NCBI GenBank assembly: GCA_013287275.1
Contig: JABDED010000001.1
Location: forward strand, 62,001-126,000
Source of the DNA: Betaproteobacteria bacterium
Lineage (GTDB): Bacteria > Pseudomonadota > Gammaproteobacteria > Burkholderiales > Burkholderiaceae_D
DNA: 64,000 nucleotides
Direction: 5' to 3'
The notes beneath the pieces are model-generated. The model made no database searches, had not been told where the DNA came from, and was given only the letters and a program-made list of their open reading frames with translations. Positions within the stretch are counted from its first letter, which is position 1; each line of letters opens with the position of its first letter. The translations under genes were made by a program, and so were the position numbers. This document shows positions 41,838 through 50,604 of the stretch, piece after piece.

Positions 41838-42866
41838 ATGCAAACCAGGATTTTGAATAACAAGCAGTGGTTTTACGTAAAACGGCCCGAGGCACGCGTA
41901 GGCGGCGAGCACTACGAACTGCGTGAAACCGTGATCGATGACTTACTGGCGAACAACGAAGTGCTGGTGCAGGCGCGTTACATCAGCGTCGATCCCTATA
42001 TGCGCATCCAGCAGCATGAACGCAGGACTTATGATGTGCCGCACCCGCTCGGCATTGTGCAGCGCGCCGGCGTGGTGGCCCAGGTATTGGCTTCCGCCAG
42101 CGAGCGCTTCCAGGCAGGCGACTGGGTATTGGGCTACAACGGCTGGCAATTATTCGACAAATGCCACGCGGGCGATTTGCAGAAACTCGATCCGGAAGCG
42201 GCGCCGGTATCCACTGCACTGGGAGTGCTCGGCATGCCCGGTAGGACCGCCTGGTTTGGGCTGATGGAAGCCGGCCGTCCGCGTCCCGGTGAAACCCTGG
42301 TGGTATCGGGCGCGGCAGGCGCCGTCGGCTCCCTGGTGGCGCAATTCGGCAAGCGCGCCGGCTGCCGCGTGATCGGCATTGCAGGCGGAGCGCAGAAATG
42401 CGCTTATCTGATTAATCAGCTGGGACTGGATGGCGCGGTCGATTACAAGGCGTTTTCTAATGCAGATGCGCTAGCTGCAGAAATCCAGAGGCAAACCGGC
42501 GGCGTCGATATTTATTTCGACAATGTCGGCGGCATGGTCACCGACGCGGTGATCCCGCTGATCAAGCTCAGGGCGCGCATCATTATCTGCGGCACGATCA
42601 GCCAGTACGACGGCGGCCTGGACCACCCCGACCTGGCGCCGCGCATGCTGCAGCACATGCTGTTCCAGCGCGCGACGATACAGGGCATCCTGGCCAGGGA
42701 TTTTGTGCACAGGATGGACGAAATGCGCTCTATCGTAGCGCCGTGGGTAAAGGCCAGGGAAATCGTCTTTGACGAAACCATTATCGACGGTTTCGATCAA
42801 TTGCCGGATGCGCTGAATATGCTGTTTGAAGGGAAAAATGTAGGCAAGCTGCTGGTGCGGGTATAA
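41838..42866 (+). CDS. NADP-dependent oxidoreductase, MDR superfamily (CurA-like, second paralogue)
   Basis: GRTAWFGLMEAGRPRPGETLVVSGAAGAVGSLVAQFGKRAGCRVIGIAGG; VDIYFDNVGGMVTD. Confidence 0.9.
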   Translation: MQTRILNNKQWFYVKRPEARVGGEHYELRETVIDDLLANNEVLVQARYISVDPYMRIQQHERRTYDVPHPLGIVQRAGVVAQVLASASERFQAGDWVLGYNGWQLFDKCHAGDLQKLDPEAAPVSTALGVLGMPGRTAWFGLMEAGRPRPGETLVVSGAAGAVGSLVAQFGKRAGCRVIGIAGGAQKCAYLINQLGLDGAVDYKAFSNADALAAEIQRQTGGVDIYFDNVGGMVTDAVIPLIKLRARIIICGTISQYDGGLDHPDLAPRMLQHMLFQRATIQGILARDFVHRMDEMRSIVAPWVKAREIVFDETIIDGFDQLPDALNMLFEGKNVGKLLVRV

Positions 42867-42944
42867 GGGACCGGCAAGCAGGCTGCCATTTCCACGGCCA
42901 TTTATCGTAAATCTGGCATCTCCATCTACCACGACGAAAAACAG

Positions 42945-42977
42945 ACTCAGGTGGTCTCTCCGATCACCTGAGTTTTC
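42945..42977 (+). terminator. Rho-independent terminator after the CurA-like gene
   Basis: ACTCAGGTG-GTCTCTCCGAT-CACCTGAGT-TTTCC. Confidence 0.65.
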
Positions 42978-43190
42978 CCAGACTCCTATGCCGTGCACCG
43001 GAAGTGTGCGGCAACACCGGCATAAATGTTGCCGACAGGCTACTGCCAGACTGAAAACTGGCCCGTCCCCTCTCCCTCCAGCGCTGTTAGCCAATACCAT
43101 GGCGTTCGGTAAAGAACCAAGCCTAAGCTGGATGCAAAGATGTTTCCCCCCGGGAAAGCCCTGGCTTTAATTCATGGATTCCCCTGGCAA

Positions 43191-43208
43191 TTGGCATTTT
43201 GTTTGCAT
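43191..43208 (+). promoter_or_regulatory. Candidate sigma-54 (-24/-12) promoter
   Basis: TTGGCATTTTGTTTGCAT: GG-N10-GC spacing with TTGGCA and TTGCAT boxes, about 120 bp before the 43331 ORF. Confidence 0.45.
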
Positions 43209-43330
43209 TCCAGACCGGCTTTAGCCTTGTCTATTCCTTAATTCCGGCATTTCGTCGCATTGCATTGGCAGGCAGGGAAAGACTTGTCTAAAGTGCTGAC
43301 ATCGACACAACATCAAGGCCGGAGAAGAAA

Positions 43331-43699
43331 ATGAAAGCCAGCAACAAACTGCAATCATCGTTCCAAGCCAAGCTTTTTCTGGGCGCCCTGCTCGCCGTAG
43401 TTACCCTGGGGATAGCATTAACTGCTCGTAATTCAGCCCCAACACCTGCTATCATGATGGATGACACGGTTCATACAGTGGTCATTTCCGCTAAACGCCT
43501 GTCTGCCGAAGAGAAGCAGGCAATGGCAGCTCAAGATGGCAATGATAAGGTCCAGACTGTGGTACTTACCGCAAAGCGCCTGTCGGCATCGGAAAAACAG
43601 GCCAGCTTGCGGGAAGAGCAGCAAACCAGGCATCACGCGGCCCGTTTGCTTACCCAAAATTCAGCTGACCGAGTCAAAGAAGCAACGCAATTTAGCTAA
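43331..43699 (+). CDS. Small membrane-anchored/exported hypothetical protein with internal tandem repeat
   Basis: N-terminal hydrophobic segment (LFLGALLAVVTLGIALTA); repeats TVHTVVISAKRLSAEEKQAMAA and KVQTVVLTAKRLSASEKQASLR. Confidence 0.65.
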   Translation: MKASNKLQSSFQAKLFLGALLAVVTLGIALTARNSAPTPAIMMDDTVHTVVISAKRLSAEEKQAMAAQDGNDKVQTVVLTAKRLSASEKQASLREEQQTRHHAARLLTQNSADRVKEATQFS

Positions 43700-43743
43700 G
43701 ATTCGCATATTATTAGCACTAATATTTGGAAGACAGAATAATC

Positions 43744-44079
43744 ATGTTAAAGAAATCCGCTTTAATGGGCGTTGCCTTGTCCACCATGATGGTTAGCAGC
43801 GCCTTCTGCGCCAACCTGCTGGCGTTGACCATGCCGGAAAAAACCTCGCAGATGGACAGCCGCAAGGCACTCAGCGCAGCATCCGCTTCTGCTTCCGCTG
43901 CCGGCGCGGCAGCACAGCCGGTCTACCTGGACCGGACCGGAGTCGACCGTGCTTCCATCCACTTGCAGATTTTGCAGCAAACGACGACCCATTTTGCCCA
44001 AACCTGCCCAGATAAAAAAAACTCCGCTGACGAGATCAACGGCGGCCGCGCATCAGTGAAGCCTGTCAGCCAGTCCTGA
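43744..44079 (+). CDS. Small exported hypothetical protein
   Basis: Signal peptide MLKKSALMGVALSTMMVSSAFCAN; start at 43744. Confidence 0.55.
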   Translation: MLKKSALMGVALSTMMVSSAFCANLLALTMPEKTSQMDSRKALSAASASASAAGAAAQPVYLDRTGVDRASIHLQILQQTTTHFAQTCPDKKNSADEINGGRASVKPVSQS

Positions 44080-44284
44080 TCTCGCCTGACCGCTAATAAC
44101 GGAAGTCCGCAGAGGGCAATCGTCATTTGCATGCAATTTGACATGCTTGCCCTCGAATTCGCATCAATACAGTTTCTCCGGCCTGACCTCGCTCCGTATC
44201 GTCGCGGCCGGCATATTCCTTTCCCACTGTCACAAAACGGCAAAATCTCACATCGGCTTGATATGAAATTCCGTTATGGCCGTC

Positions 44285-44440
44285 TATCGGCAGCGTGAGT
44301 AGGTCCTCGGCGGGCGCAATGGCCAGCTCCTTGTTCTACTCGACCGTCAGCGCAGGCAACCGGTGCCCGGACTGCGACACGATCACAATCCCGGCCCCAC
44401 CTTGGGCGATCACCTCGCCGAACGGCTTTCCATCTGCCTT
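44285..44440 (-). pseudogene. Fragment of an SDR-family oxidoreductase with in-frame stop
   Basis: Minus-strand reading KADGKPFGEVIAQGGAGIVIVSQSGHRLPALTVE*NKELAIAPAEDLLTLP; stop TAG where SDR relatives would be expected to have Gln (EQNKALA); no start or Rossmann N-terminus. Confidence 0.65.
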
Positions 44441-44445
44441 GTCGG

Positions 44446-45168
44446 CTATTTTTTACTTTCGGTTATGCTGTCGATCTCCGTCTGCGTGAGACCGTACTTT
44501 GCCATGCGGGTACGGTGGTCGGCCGAACCGAGATACCCGCGAAGTTGCTCATTCACGGCATGCAAAAGGCTCTGATTGCTTTTACTGAACGAGAAAGCAC
44601 CGACAGGAGCTTTCCCATACTTGCCTATTTCGTGTGCAATTGCTTCCAGCTCCTTATTTTCGCCGGCAATGACACGGTTACCAACGGCCGTGGCTGCAAA
44701 CGCGTCGATCTTTCCTGCGAGGAGCGCAGCAACCGCGTCAGGTTGGTGCTTGAACATTATGATCTGGCTATCGCTCACGCCGGCCGATTTTGCGGAGTCA
44801 AACTGAATCTGGCCCGGAATAATCCCGAGCCGCGCATCGCTCGTCGCCGCCACTGCCTCGTAGCTCGTAAGCGCTTTCGGATTACCGCGATGCACTACAA
44901 AACCATCGCCTAACGTCCAGACCGGCACGCTGAATGCGACGTGCTTTGCACGTTCAGCTGTCGCGAAAATTGGCACATTCATGTCCCAGCGCCCCTCCTG
45001 CACACCAGGCAGAAACTCTTCGAACGAGGTCAATTGATACTCGATGGTTGTGGCGCCAGCCGCGCGTAGCACCACATCGGCCAGTTCGATGTCCGCGCCC
45101 GTCGCAGAATTATCCTGGCCAGTCCAGTAGAAAGGCGGTTCCTCTATATATGCGACTCTTACTTTCAT
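44446..45168 (-). CDS. Solute-binding protein family 3-like protein without evident signal peptide
   Basis: MKVRVAYIEEPPFYWTGQDNSATGADIELADVVLRAAGATTIEYQLTSFEEFLPGVQEGRWDMNVPIF; upstream in-frame extension (to 45249) is not a signal peptide. Confidence 0.8.
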   Translation of the reverse strand: MKVRVAYIEEPPFYWTGQDNSATGADIELADVVLRAAGATTIEYQLTSFEEFLPGVQEGRWDMNVPIFATAERAKHVAFSVPVWTLGDGFVVHRGNPKALTSYEAVAATSDARLGIIPGQIQFDSAKSAGVSDSQIIMFKHQPDAVAALLAGKIDAFAATAVGNRVIAGENKELEAIAHEIGKYGKAPVGAFSFSKSNQSLLHAVNEQLRGYLGSADHRTRMAKYGLTQTEIDSITESKK

Positions 45169-45447
45169 TTTGCACTCAATATATTTAGATGTTAATGTTC
45201 TGACCACCTGCTGCGGAGATGAGCGTTTTATCCGTGCATTGGTGGACAATCACTGAAACTAGGCGTCCATTTGCGACCGGTGAAATCATCTGCAACAGTA
45301 TCGCCAACGATGCATGAAGTGGTCACCTGAGGAAGTGTTGCTATTACAGGAAACTCCACCCGTTGCTAAGGGAAATCAATTCCCCAATAAGCCGCACGGG
45401 AGTCCTTGCAATGCCAGTCGGACCACATATCTTGCCTTCCCACCCAA

Positions 45448-46647
45448 TCACTCAATAGCGGCGTCCATCGCTAACGACAGTGCGGCCAATGCGGGTCCGA
45501 GACGAGCAGGCGGCAGATAGCCAAAACCCAGCCGGAATACACGACTGCTTTCACCGAACCATGTTCCGGACGCAAGTTGCAAATCATGATCAGGTAACAG
45601 ATTCCAGAAGCGCGAGACGGCAGCGTAGTCGAACGCATCAGAGCGTAGGCGCAGACAGCACAACGCGCCCGCATCTGGCCGCACCCACTCTACACGCCTC
45701 TTTTCACTCTCGCACCAGGTCGACAGTTCTTCAAGGGCGCTCGCCAGCAAGCGCCGTCGCGAATCGAGCACACTTTCTTTGTTGCGCAGCAGAACTGCGG
45801 CAAGCGTTTCATCGAGCACTGAACCCGAGATTACTGTGTTCATCTTGGCGATGAGGAGACGTGACCGGAGGCCGGGGTCCGCCACGGTGAGCCAACCTGT
45901 CCGCAAGCCCGGTGCACCGAGCGCCTTTGATACAGAAGCGCCGGTGACTATTCGTGAGGCGAACCCCGCAAAACTTTCGAGAGCAGTATCGTCACCATAG
46001 GTGGCCTCTCGATAGGTCTCGTCAATGAAAAGTAAAGCTTCCGGAGACTTCCTATCCATTAAGGCGAGGAGCTTCTCGATTTCAGCGCGAGACGTCTGAA
46101 CACCGCTGGGATTCTGTGGCGACGCAATGCTTACCAGTTTGGTTTTCGGCGACAGTTTCGCATCAAGTTGGTCAAGATCCAACCTATAGCCGTTCTCGAA
46201 CGACAAATTCACTTCGCTGACGCTGACGCCGGCTCCAAGAAGGCAGTCGCGGCTTGGTGGAAAGCATGGCGTCACGAGAACGGCTTCGTCACCAGGCCGG
46301 CAGACTTCAAAAGCAAGAAGAAAAAGCCCGAGCGCCGTACCTTGTGTCGTGATGATCTGCTCGACTGGAATTTTACAGGCATCTGCAATTGCCTCGCGAA
46401 GCGTGACCGCGCCAGCGGATTTCCCATAGCCAAGCTTCAGATCGCGGATATTCTCAAGACCAGGCAAGTCCAAAAGTTCACCAACCGTTAAATCTTGCGA
46501 TGTGCTCTCCGCCAGATTGAATAGTCGATTCACATCAAGGAGTGAAATTATCTCGTTGTAAGGAAATCTACCGCGCCACTCTGGGGAAGTCGATACGCTG
46601 GAGTCGGAACTTTGTTTTTCGTCGAAATTTTTTTGCGAAGTCTTCAT
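45448..46647 (-). CDS. PLP-dependent aminotransferase class I/II
   Basis: SIASPQNPSGVQTSRAEIEKLL, LLFIDETYREATYG, SVSKALGAPGLRTGWL. Confidence 0.88.
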   Translation of the reverse strand: MKTSQKNFDEKQSSDSSVSTSPEWRGRFPYNEIISLLDVNRLFNLAESTSQDLTVGELLDLPGLENIRDLKLGYGKSAGAVTLREAIADACKIPVEQIITTQGTALGLFLLAFEVCRPGDEAVLVTPCFPPSRDCLLGAGVSVSEVNLSFENGYRLDLDQLDAKLSPKTKLVSIASPQNPSGVQTSRAEIEKLLALMDRKSPEALLFIDETYREATYGDDTALESFAGFASRIVTGASVSKALGAPGLRTGWLTVADPGLRSRLLIAKMNTVISGSVLDETLAAVLLRNKESVLDSRRRLLASALEELSTWCESEKRRVEWVRPDAGALCCLRLRSDAFDYAAVSRFWNLLPDHDLQLASGTWFGESSRVFRLGFGYLPPARLGPALAALSLAMDAAIE

Positions 46648-46715
46648 GTTTTCCTTGTATTTGTTGAGAATTTTTTACGTTGCATACCCGCCAGATGTCC
46701 GATTTGATTTGGCCT

Positions 46716-47591
46716 TTAGAACGCAAGTGAGCCGTCCACACACGTGATGCAAGAACCGCCGACGAATACCTTTCCGTTTGCATCCACGCTCACCTGTATA
46801 CGTCCGTCCCGACCTACGCAACGTCCTTGGGTCGCCACGTAGTCTCTTCCACCGGACGGCAACAGGCCGCGCTCCCACTGGAATGCAGCCACGCTTCCGT
46901 TACCGCTTCCGCAAACGGGATCCTCCTCCACCCCGCAGGATGGCGCGAAGGTACGGACCTCTATAGCCGCATCTCCGTGCTCGTGACTACCGAATACGGT
47001 CAGGCCAGTGACGCCGAGGCGGCGTTCGAACTCTGCCAACCTCACGAAATCCGGCCGCAGATCGAGTACGGAAGTCGCGTCGTTCATTTGCGCGACTACC
47101 CAAATGGCGCCGACGTTCACGATAGCTGGCGCAGTCTTGATGTCCACTTTGCGCCTGAGGATTAGTTCCAGCTCTGCAATATCTGCCGCATGCAGCGGCT
47201 CCAATTTAGCGGGCGGCAGGCCGAAGATGAGTCGGCGGTCTCCGTCTCGTTCCTCGACCGTCAGTTCAACAAGGCCGATGCTGCATTCTTGAATCAATCG
47301 GCCGCTTTGACGAGGTGTGACACGCCCAGCTTCCAGGAGGGCGTGAGCAGTGCCAAGTGTCGGATGCCCAGCAAAGGGAAGCTCACTATGCGGCGTAAAA
47401 ATTCGCAAACGATAGTCGGCCTCGCCTGTCGTGGGCGGAAGGACAAATGTGGTTTCAGAAAGCTTGGTCCAGCCCGCGATGGCCTGCATCGCGTCGGTGG
47501 TCAGCCCCTCGGCGTCCAGTACTACAGCAACCGGATTGCCCAGAAGTGGTCGGAGGGTGAAAACGTCAACCACTTTATAGGATCGTTTCAT
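46716..47591 (-). CDS. PhzF family isomerase/epimerase-like protein
   Basis: YKVVDVFTLRPLLGNPVAVVLDAEGL, SETTFVLPP, IFTPHSELPFAGHPTLGTAHAL, EDPVCGSGNGSVAAF. Confidence 0.92.
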   Translation of the reverse strand: MKRSYKVVDVFTLRPLLGNPVAVVLDAEGLTTDAMQAIAGWTKLSETTFVLPPTTGEADYRLRIFTPHSELPFAGHPTLGTAHALLEAGRVTPRQSGRLIQECSIGLVELTVEERDGDRRLIFGLPPAKLEPLHAADIAELELILRRKVDIKTAPAIVNVGAIWVVAQMNDATSVLDLRPDFVRLAEFERRLGVTGLTVFGSHEHGDAAIEVRTFAPSCGVEEDPVCGSGNGSVAAFQWERGLLPSGGRDYVATQGRCVGRDGRIQVSVDANGKVFVGGSCITCVDGSLAF

Positions 47592-47634
47592 ATTAGCCCT
47601 ATTGAGTTGGATAAAGAGACTCTCAGCGAATTGC

Positions 47635-48861
47635 CTAACACGCGAACGTCTCGTCAAATGCTGCCTTGATATCCGCGATCAGATCGGCCGGGTCTTCCAG
47701 GCCGACTGACAGGCGCAGATGACCATATTCGCGGAACACGTCCGGATAGCGTTCCGATCCACCTCGTCCCGCTTTTCCGACGTGCACGATCAGGGATTCA
47801 TCGTGGCCAAGTGATACCGCCGAGGTAATGAGACGAAGCTTGGCCACGAAGCGATTCTGTACATCAGGCTCACCTTTGACGGCGAAAGCGATTACGGCGC
47901 CATACCCCATGCCGCCAAATTGACGTGACGCAAGCTCATGCTGCGGATGGGACGGCAGCCCCGGGTATGCCACGAAGGCTACCCGCGGATCTTTGTCGAG
48001 AAAATCTGCAAGCTTCTGTGCCGTAGACATGTGCTTGGGCAAACGCAATGGCAGGGTCACTGATCCTCGCATGATGAGCCACGCATTGAAAGGTGAGATA
48101 GAGCCGCCCGCACCGACGAGCGCATCGCCTTTCAGCCGGCGGATCAGCTCCGCGCGACTAATGACAGCCCCGCCCATTGCATCGCCATGTCCGTTGATGT
48201 ACTTCGTCAGCGAATGAACAACGAGATCCGCGCCATGTTCGAGCCCTCGAAACATCGGCGGGGGCGTGAACGTTGCGTCAATTGACAGCATGGCGCCGAC
48301 ATCATGCGCGATTTTTGCAAGCGCTTCGATATCAGCCACCTTCGTAGTCGGATTGGCAATCGTCTCGGCATGGACCAGTTTCGTGTTCGGGCGCACAGCT
48401 TCCCGTACTGCGGCAAGGTCGCTGATGTCGACGAACGTTGCTTCGATACCATAGCGTTTCGGGATCAATTCATTGAAAAGACGCCAAACGGCCTCGTACG
48501 TCACATCGCTGACAATGACATGGTCGCCACTTTTCAGAAGTGTGAAGAATATCGAATGCAGCGCAGCAACGCCGGTGCTGAAAACGGCGGCATCTTCACC
48601 GCGCTCCAACGCTGCGAGCTTGCGCTCTAGACAAAGCTGGTTGTGACCTGAGTTACGAGTATAGAACAGCGCTTGAGAATCCGACCAGTCGAGTGTGGAG
48701 GGGTCATCAGGCAATTTGTACGAGTTTGCCATGACGATTGGCGTGCGGATTGCACCCGTCGTAGCGTCAATGATATTTCCCCCGTGTACTGCCTGACTCT
48801 CGAATGAAAGAGTCGCCAGGTGCTGCTTGTCCGGACGTTGCTGAATGTTCTTGGTTGTCAT
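47635..48861 (-). CDS. Cys/Met metabolism PLP-dependent enzyme (cystathionine gamma-synthase/lyase family)
   Basis: YTRNSGHNQLCLERKLAALERGEDAAVFSTGVAA, ADLVVHSLTKYINGHGDAMGG; start at MTTKNIQQ. Confidence 0.9.
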   Translation of the reverse strand: MTTKNIQQRPDKQHLATLSFESQAVHGGNIIDATTGAIRTPIVMANSYKLPDDPSTLDWSDSQALFYTRNSGHNQLCLERKLAALERGEDAAVFSTGVAALHSIFFTLLKSGDHVIVSDVTYEAVWRLFNELIPKRYGIEATFVDISDLAAVREAVRPNTKLVHAETIANPTTKVADIEALAKIAHDVGAMLSIDATFTPPPMFRGLEHGADLVVHSLTKYINGHGDAMGGAVISRAELIRRLKGDALVGAGGSISPFNAWLIMRGSVTLPLRLPKHMSTAQKLADFLDKDPRVAFVAYPGLPSHPQHELASRQFGGMGYGAVIAFAVKGEPDVQNRFVAKLRLITSAVSLGHDESLIVHVGKAGRGGSERYPDVFREYGHLRLSVGLEDPADLIADIKAAFDETFAC

Positions 48862-48904
48862 ATGCCACCTCTTGCGATAGAGAACGGGATCAAGCGTCCA
48901 ATTA

Positions 48905-50317
48905 TTAATTGATCTTTCTGATACATACAACCTTCGGCTGAGTCATTTCCTCATACGCAAACCGAACACCTTCACGGCCAAGGCTTCCGTACTTGAATCC
49001 TCCGAACGGCATGGCATCGAGCCTGTAGTCCGATGAGTCGTTGATCATGACCCCGCCGGCTTCCAGTTTGTCGGCCGCTTTAAGAGCTGCATGCAGGTCA
49101 TTTGTGAAGATGCCGGCATGGAGACTGTATTCGGGACTGTTGGCGAGCGAAAGAGCATCATCCAGGGTCTCGATCTGTTGAAGAACGACGACCGGGCTGA
49201 ACACCTCCTGCCGCCACAGGCTGCATTCGAAGTTGACATCCTCAAGAACGGTCGGTGTGTAGAGAGCACCTTCTTGAATATTGCCACAAAGCAGTTTGGC
49301 GCCTTGGTCGATCGCTGCATCCACTACCTCTTTCGTCCGCGCCGCCGACTGCACCGTAATCATTGGCCCGACATCGGTATCCAGCAACGCAGGATTGCCC
49401 ACCTTCAGCGCTTTGGTGCCGGCAACGAAGCGCTTCTTGAACTCTTCATAGATGGACGACTGGATCAGAATGCGTTGCGTCCCGATACAGTTCTGCCCCG
49501 CGGCCCAAAATGCTCCGGAGAGGCACGATTCAACCGCATCTTCAATGTCGCAGTCGCCTAGTACGATGACCGGTGCGTTACCCCCCAGATCCATCGCAAA
49601 CTTTTTCAGACCTGCAGACTTGGCAATTTTTTCTCCGGTGGCGAACCCACCAGTGAAAGAAATCATCCTCACGTCCCGGAATGAGACGAGTGCTTCGCCG
49701 AGAGCTGCACCGCCCGTCGCGACCGACACGACGTTCGATGGCATTCCTGCAGCCATCAGATAGTCGACGAGTTTTATAGCTGAAAGAGGTGTCAGATCGG
49801 ATGGCTTGAGGATCACGGCATTGCCCCCGGCGATCGCCGGGCCTAGCTTATGCGCAACCAGGTTTAGCGGGTCGTTGTATGGAGTGATGGCAACAATGAT
49901 GCCGAGAGGTTCCCGAGTGAACCATCCCTGCCGGTTTTCGGATCCGGCATACGCGTCGAACGGTATTACCTCACCGCCATTTCGACGAGCCTCATCGGCG
50001 GAAAGTTTGAGCGTATTCACGCAGCGCGACACTTCCTTTTTGGCTTGCTTGACCGTCTTGCCGGCTTCCGCGACGATGAGGTCTGTAAACGTGTCCTTGT
50101 CACGCTCCACCAGCAATGCACAGGTCTCGAGCACGCGAGCCCGTTCATAACGGGACAAGCTACGGCAAACGCGCGCGCCCTCCTTCGCTGTCTGGATAAT
50201 CATTTGCGCATCTTCCGGTGGAATGTTCGCGACTGCGCCTACTTCGACGCCATCAAAGGGATTGCTCACCGAGATGAAGCCGATCGACTGGCTCGCGGAC
50301 AATAGGAAATCATTCAT
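48905..50317 (-). CDS. NAD(P)-dependent aldehyde dehydrogenase
   Basis: [67 protein letters not shown] catalytic Cys. Confidence 0.92.
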   Translation of the reverse strand: MNDFLLSASQSIGFISVSNPFDGVEVGAVANIPPEDAQMIIQTAKEGARVCRSLSRYERARVLETCALLVERDKDTFTDLIVAEAGKTVKQAKKEVSRCVNTLKLSADEARRNGGEVIPFDAYAGSENRQGWFTREPLGIIVAITPYNDPLNLVAHKLGPAIAGGNAVILKPSDLTPLSAIKLVDYLMAAGMPSNVVSVATGGAALGEALVSFRDVRMISFTGGFATGEKIAKSAGLKKFAMDLGGNAPVIVLGDCDIEDAVESCLSGAFWAAGQNCIGTQRILIQSSIYEEFKKRFVAGTKALKVGNPALLDTDVGPMITVQSAARTKEVVDAAIDQGAKLLCGNIQEGALYTPTVLEDVNFECSLWRQEVFSPVVVLQQIETLDDALSLANSPEYSLHAGIFTNDLHAALKAADKLEAGGVMINDSSDYRLDAMPFGGFKYGSLGREGVRFAYEEMTQPKVVCIRKIN

Positions 50318-50504
50318 TTAGAAAATCCTTCCGCCGTCTGCGCGGATGCTCTTAAGCCCAGTGAAATATTGAATTCGGGCAGCGGAATCAGCACTGACTT
50401 AATAGAAGCTAAAGCAGCGAGAAAGGTGTTGCTGAGGGCGGGCATCTGGGCTCCTATGGATCTGACAGGGTGCAAGCATCGTAGCAGGCCAGGATGAACC
50501 ATAA

Positions 50505-50540
50505 CAGTCACAGTTTTGTGTTGATTTTGGCAGCACAGTT
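50505..50540. promoter_or_regulatory. Candidate MocR operator: direct repeats CAGTCACAGTT ... CAGCACAGTT
   Basis: Direct repeats at 50505-50515 and 50531-50540 in the divergent intergenic region. Confidence 0.35.
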
Positions 50541-50604
50541 CGCATTGACAAAGCGCTGCCGCCAAATCAATAATTGTGCGTTCACCCATCATGAAAGTTC
50601 CTCC

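Noticed and set aside
46716-47591. PhzF homologue as evidence of phenazine biosynthesis
   Set aside because: No phzA/B/C/D/E/G genes nearby; the PhzF family is broad and mostly not phenazine-related.
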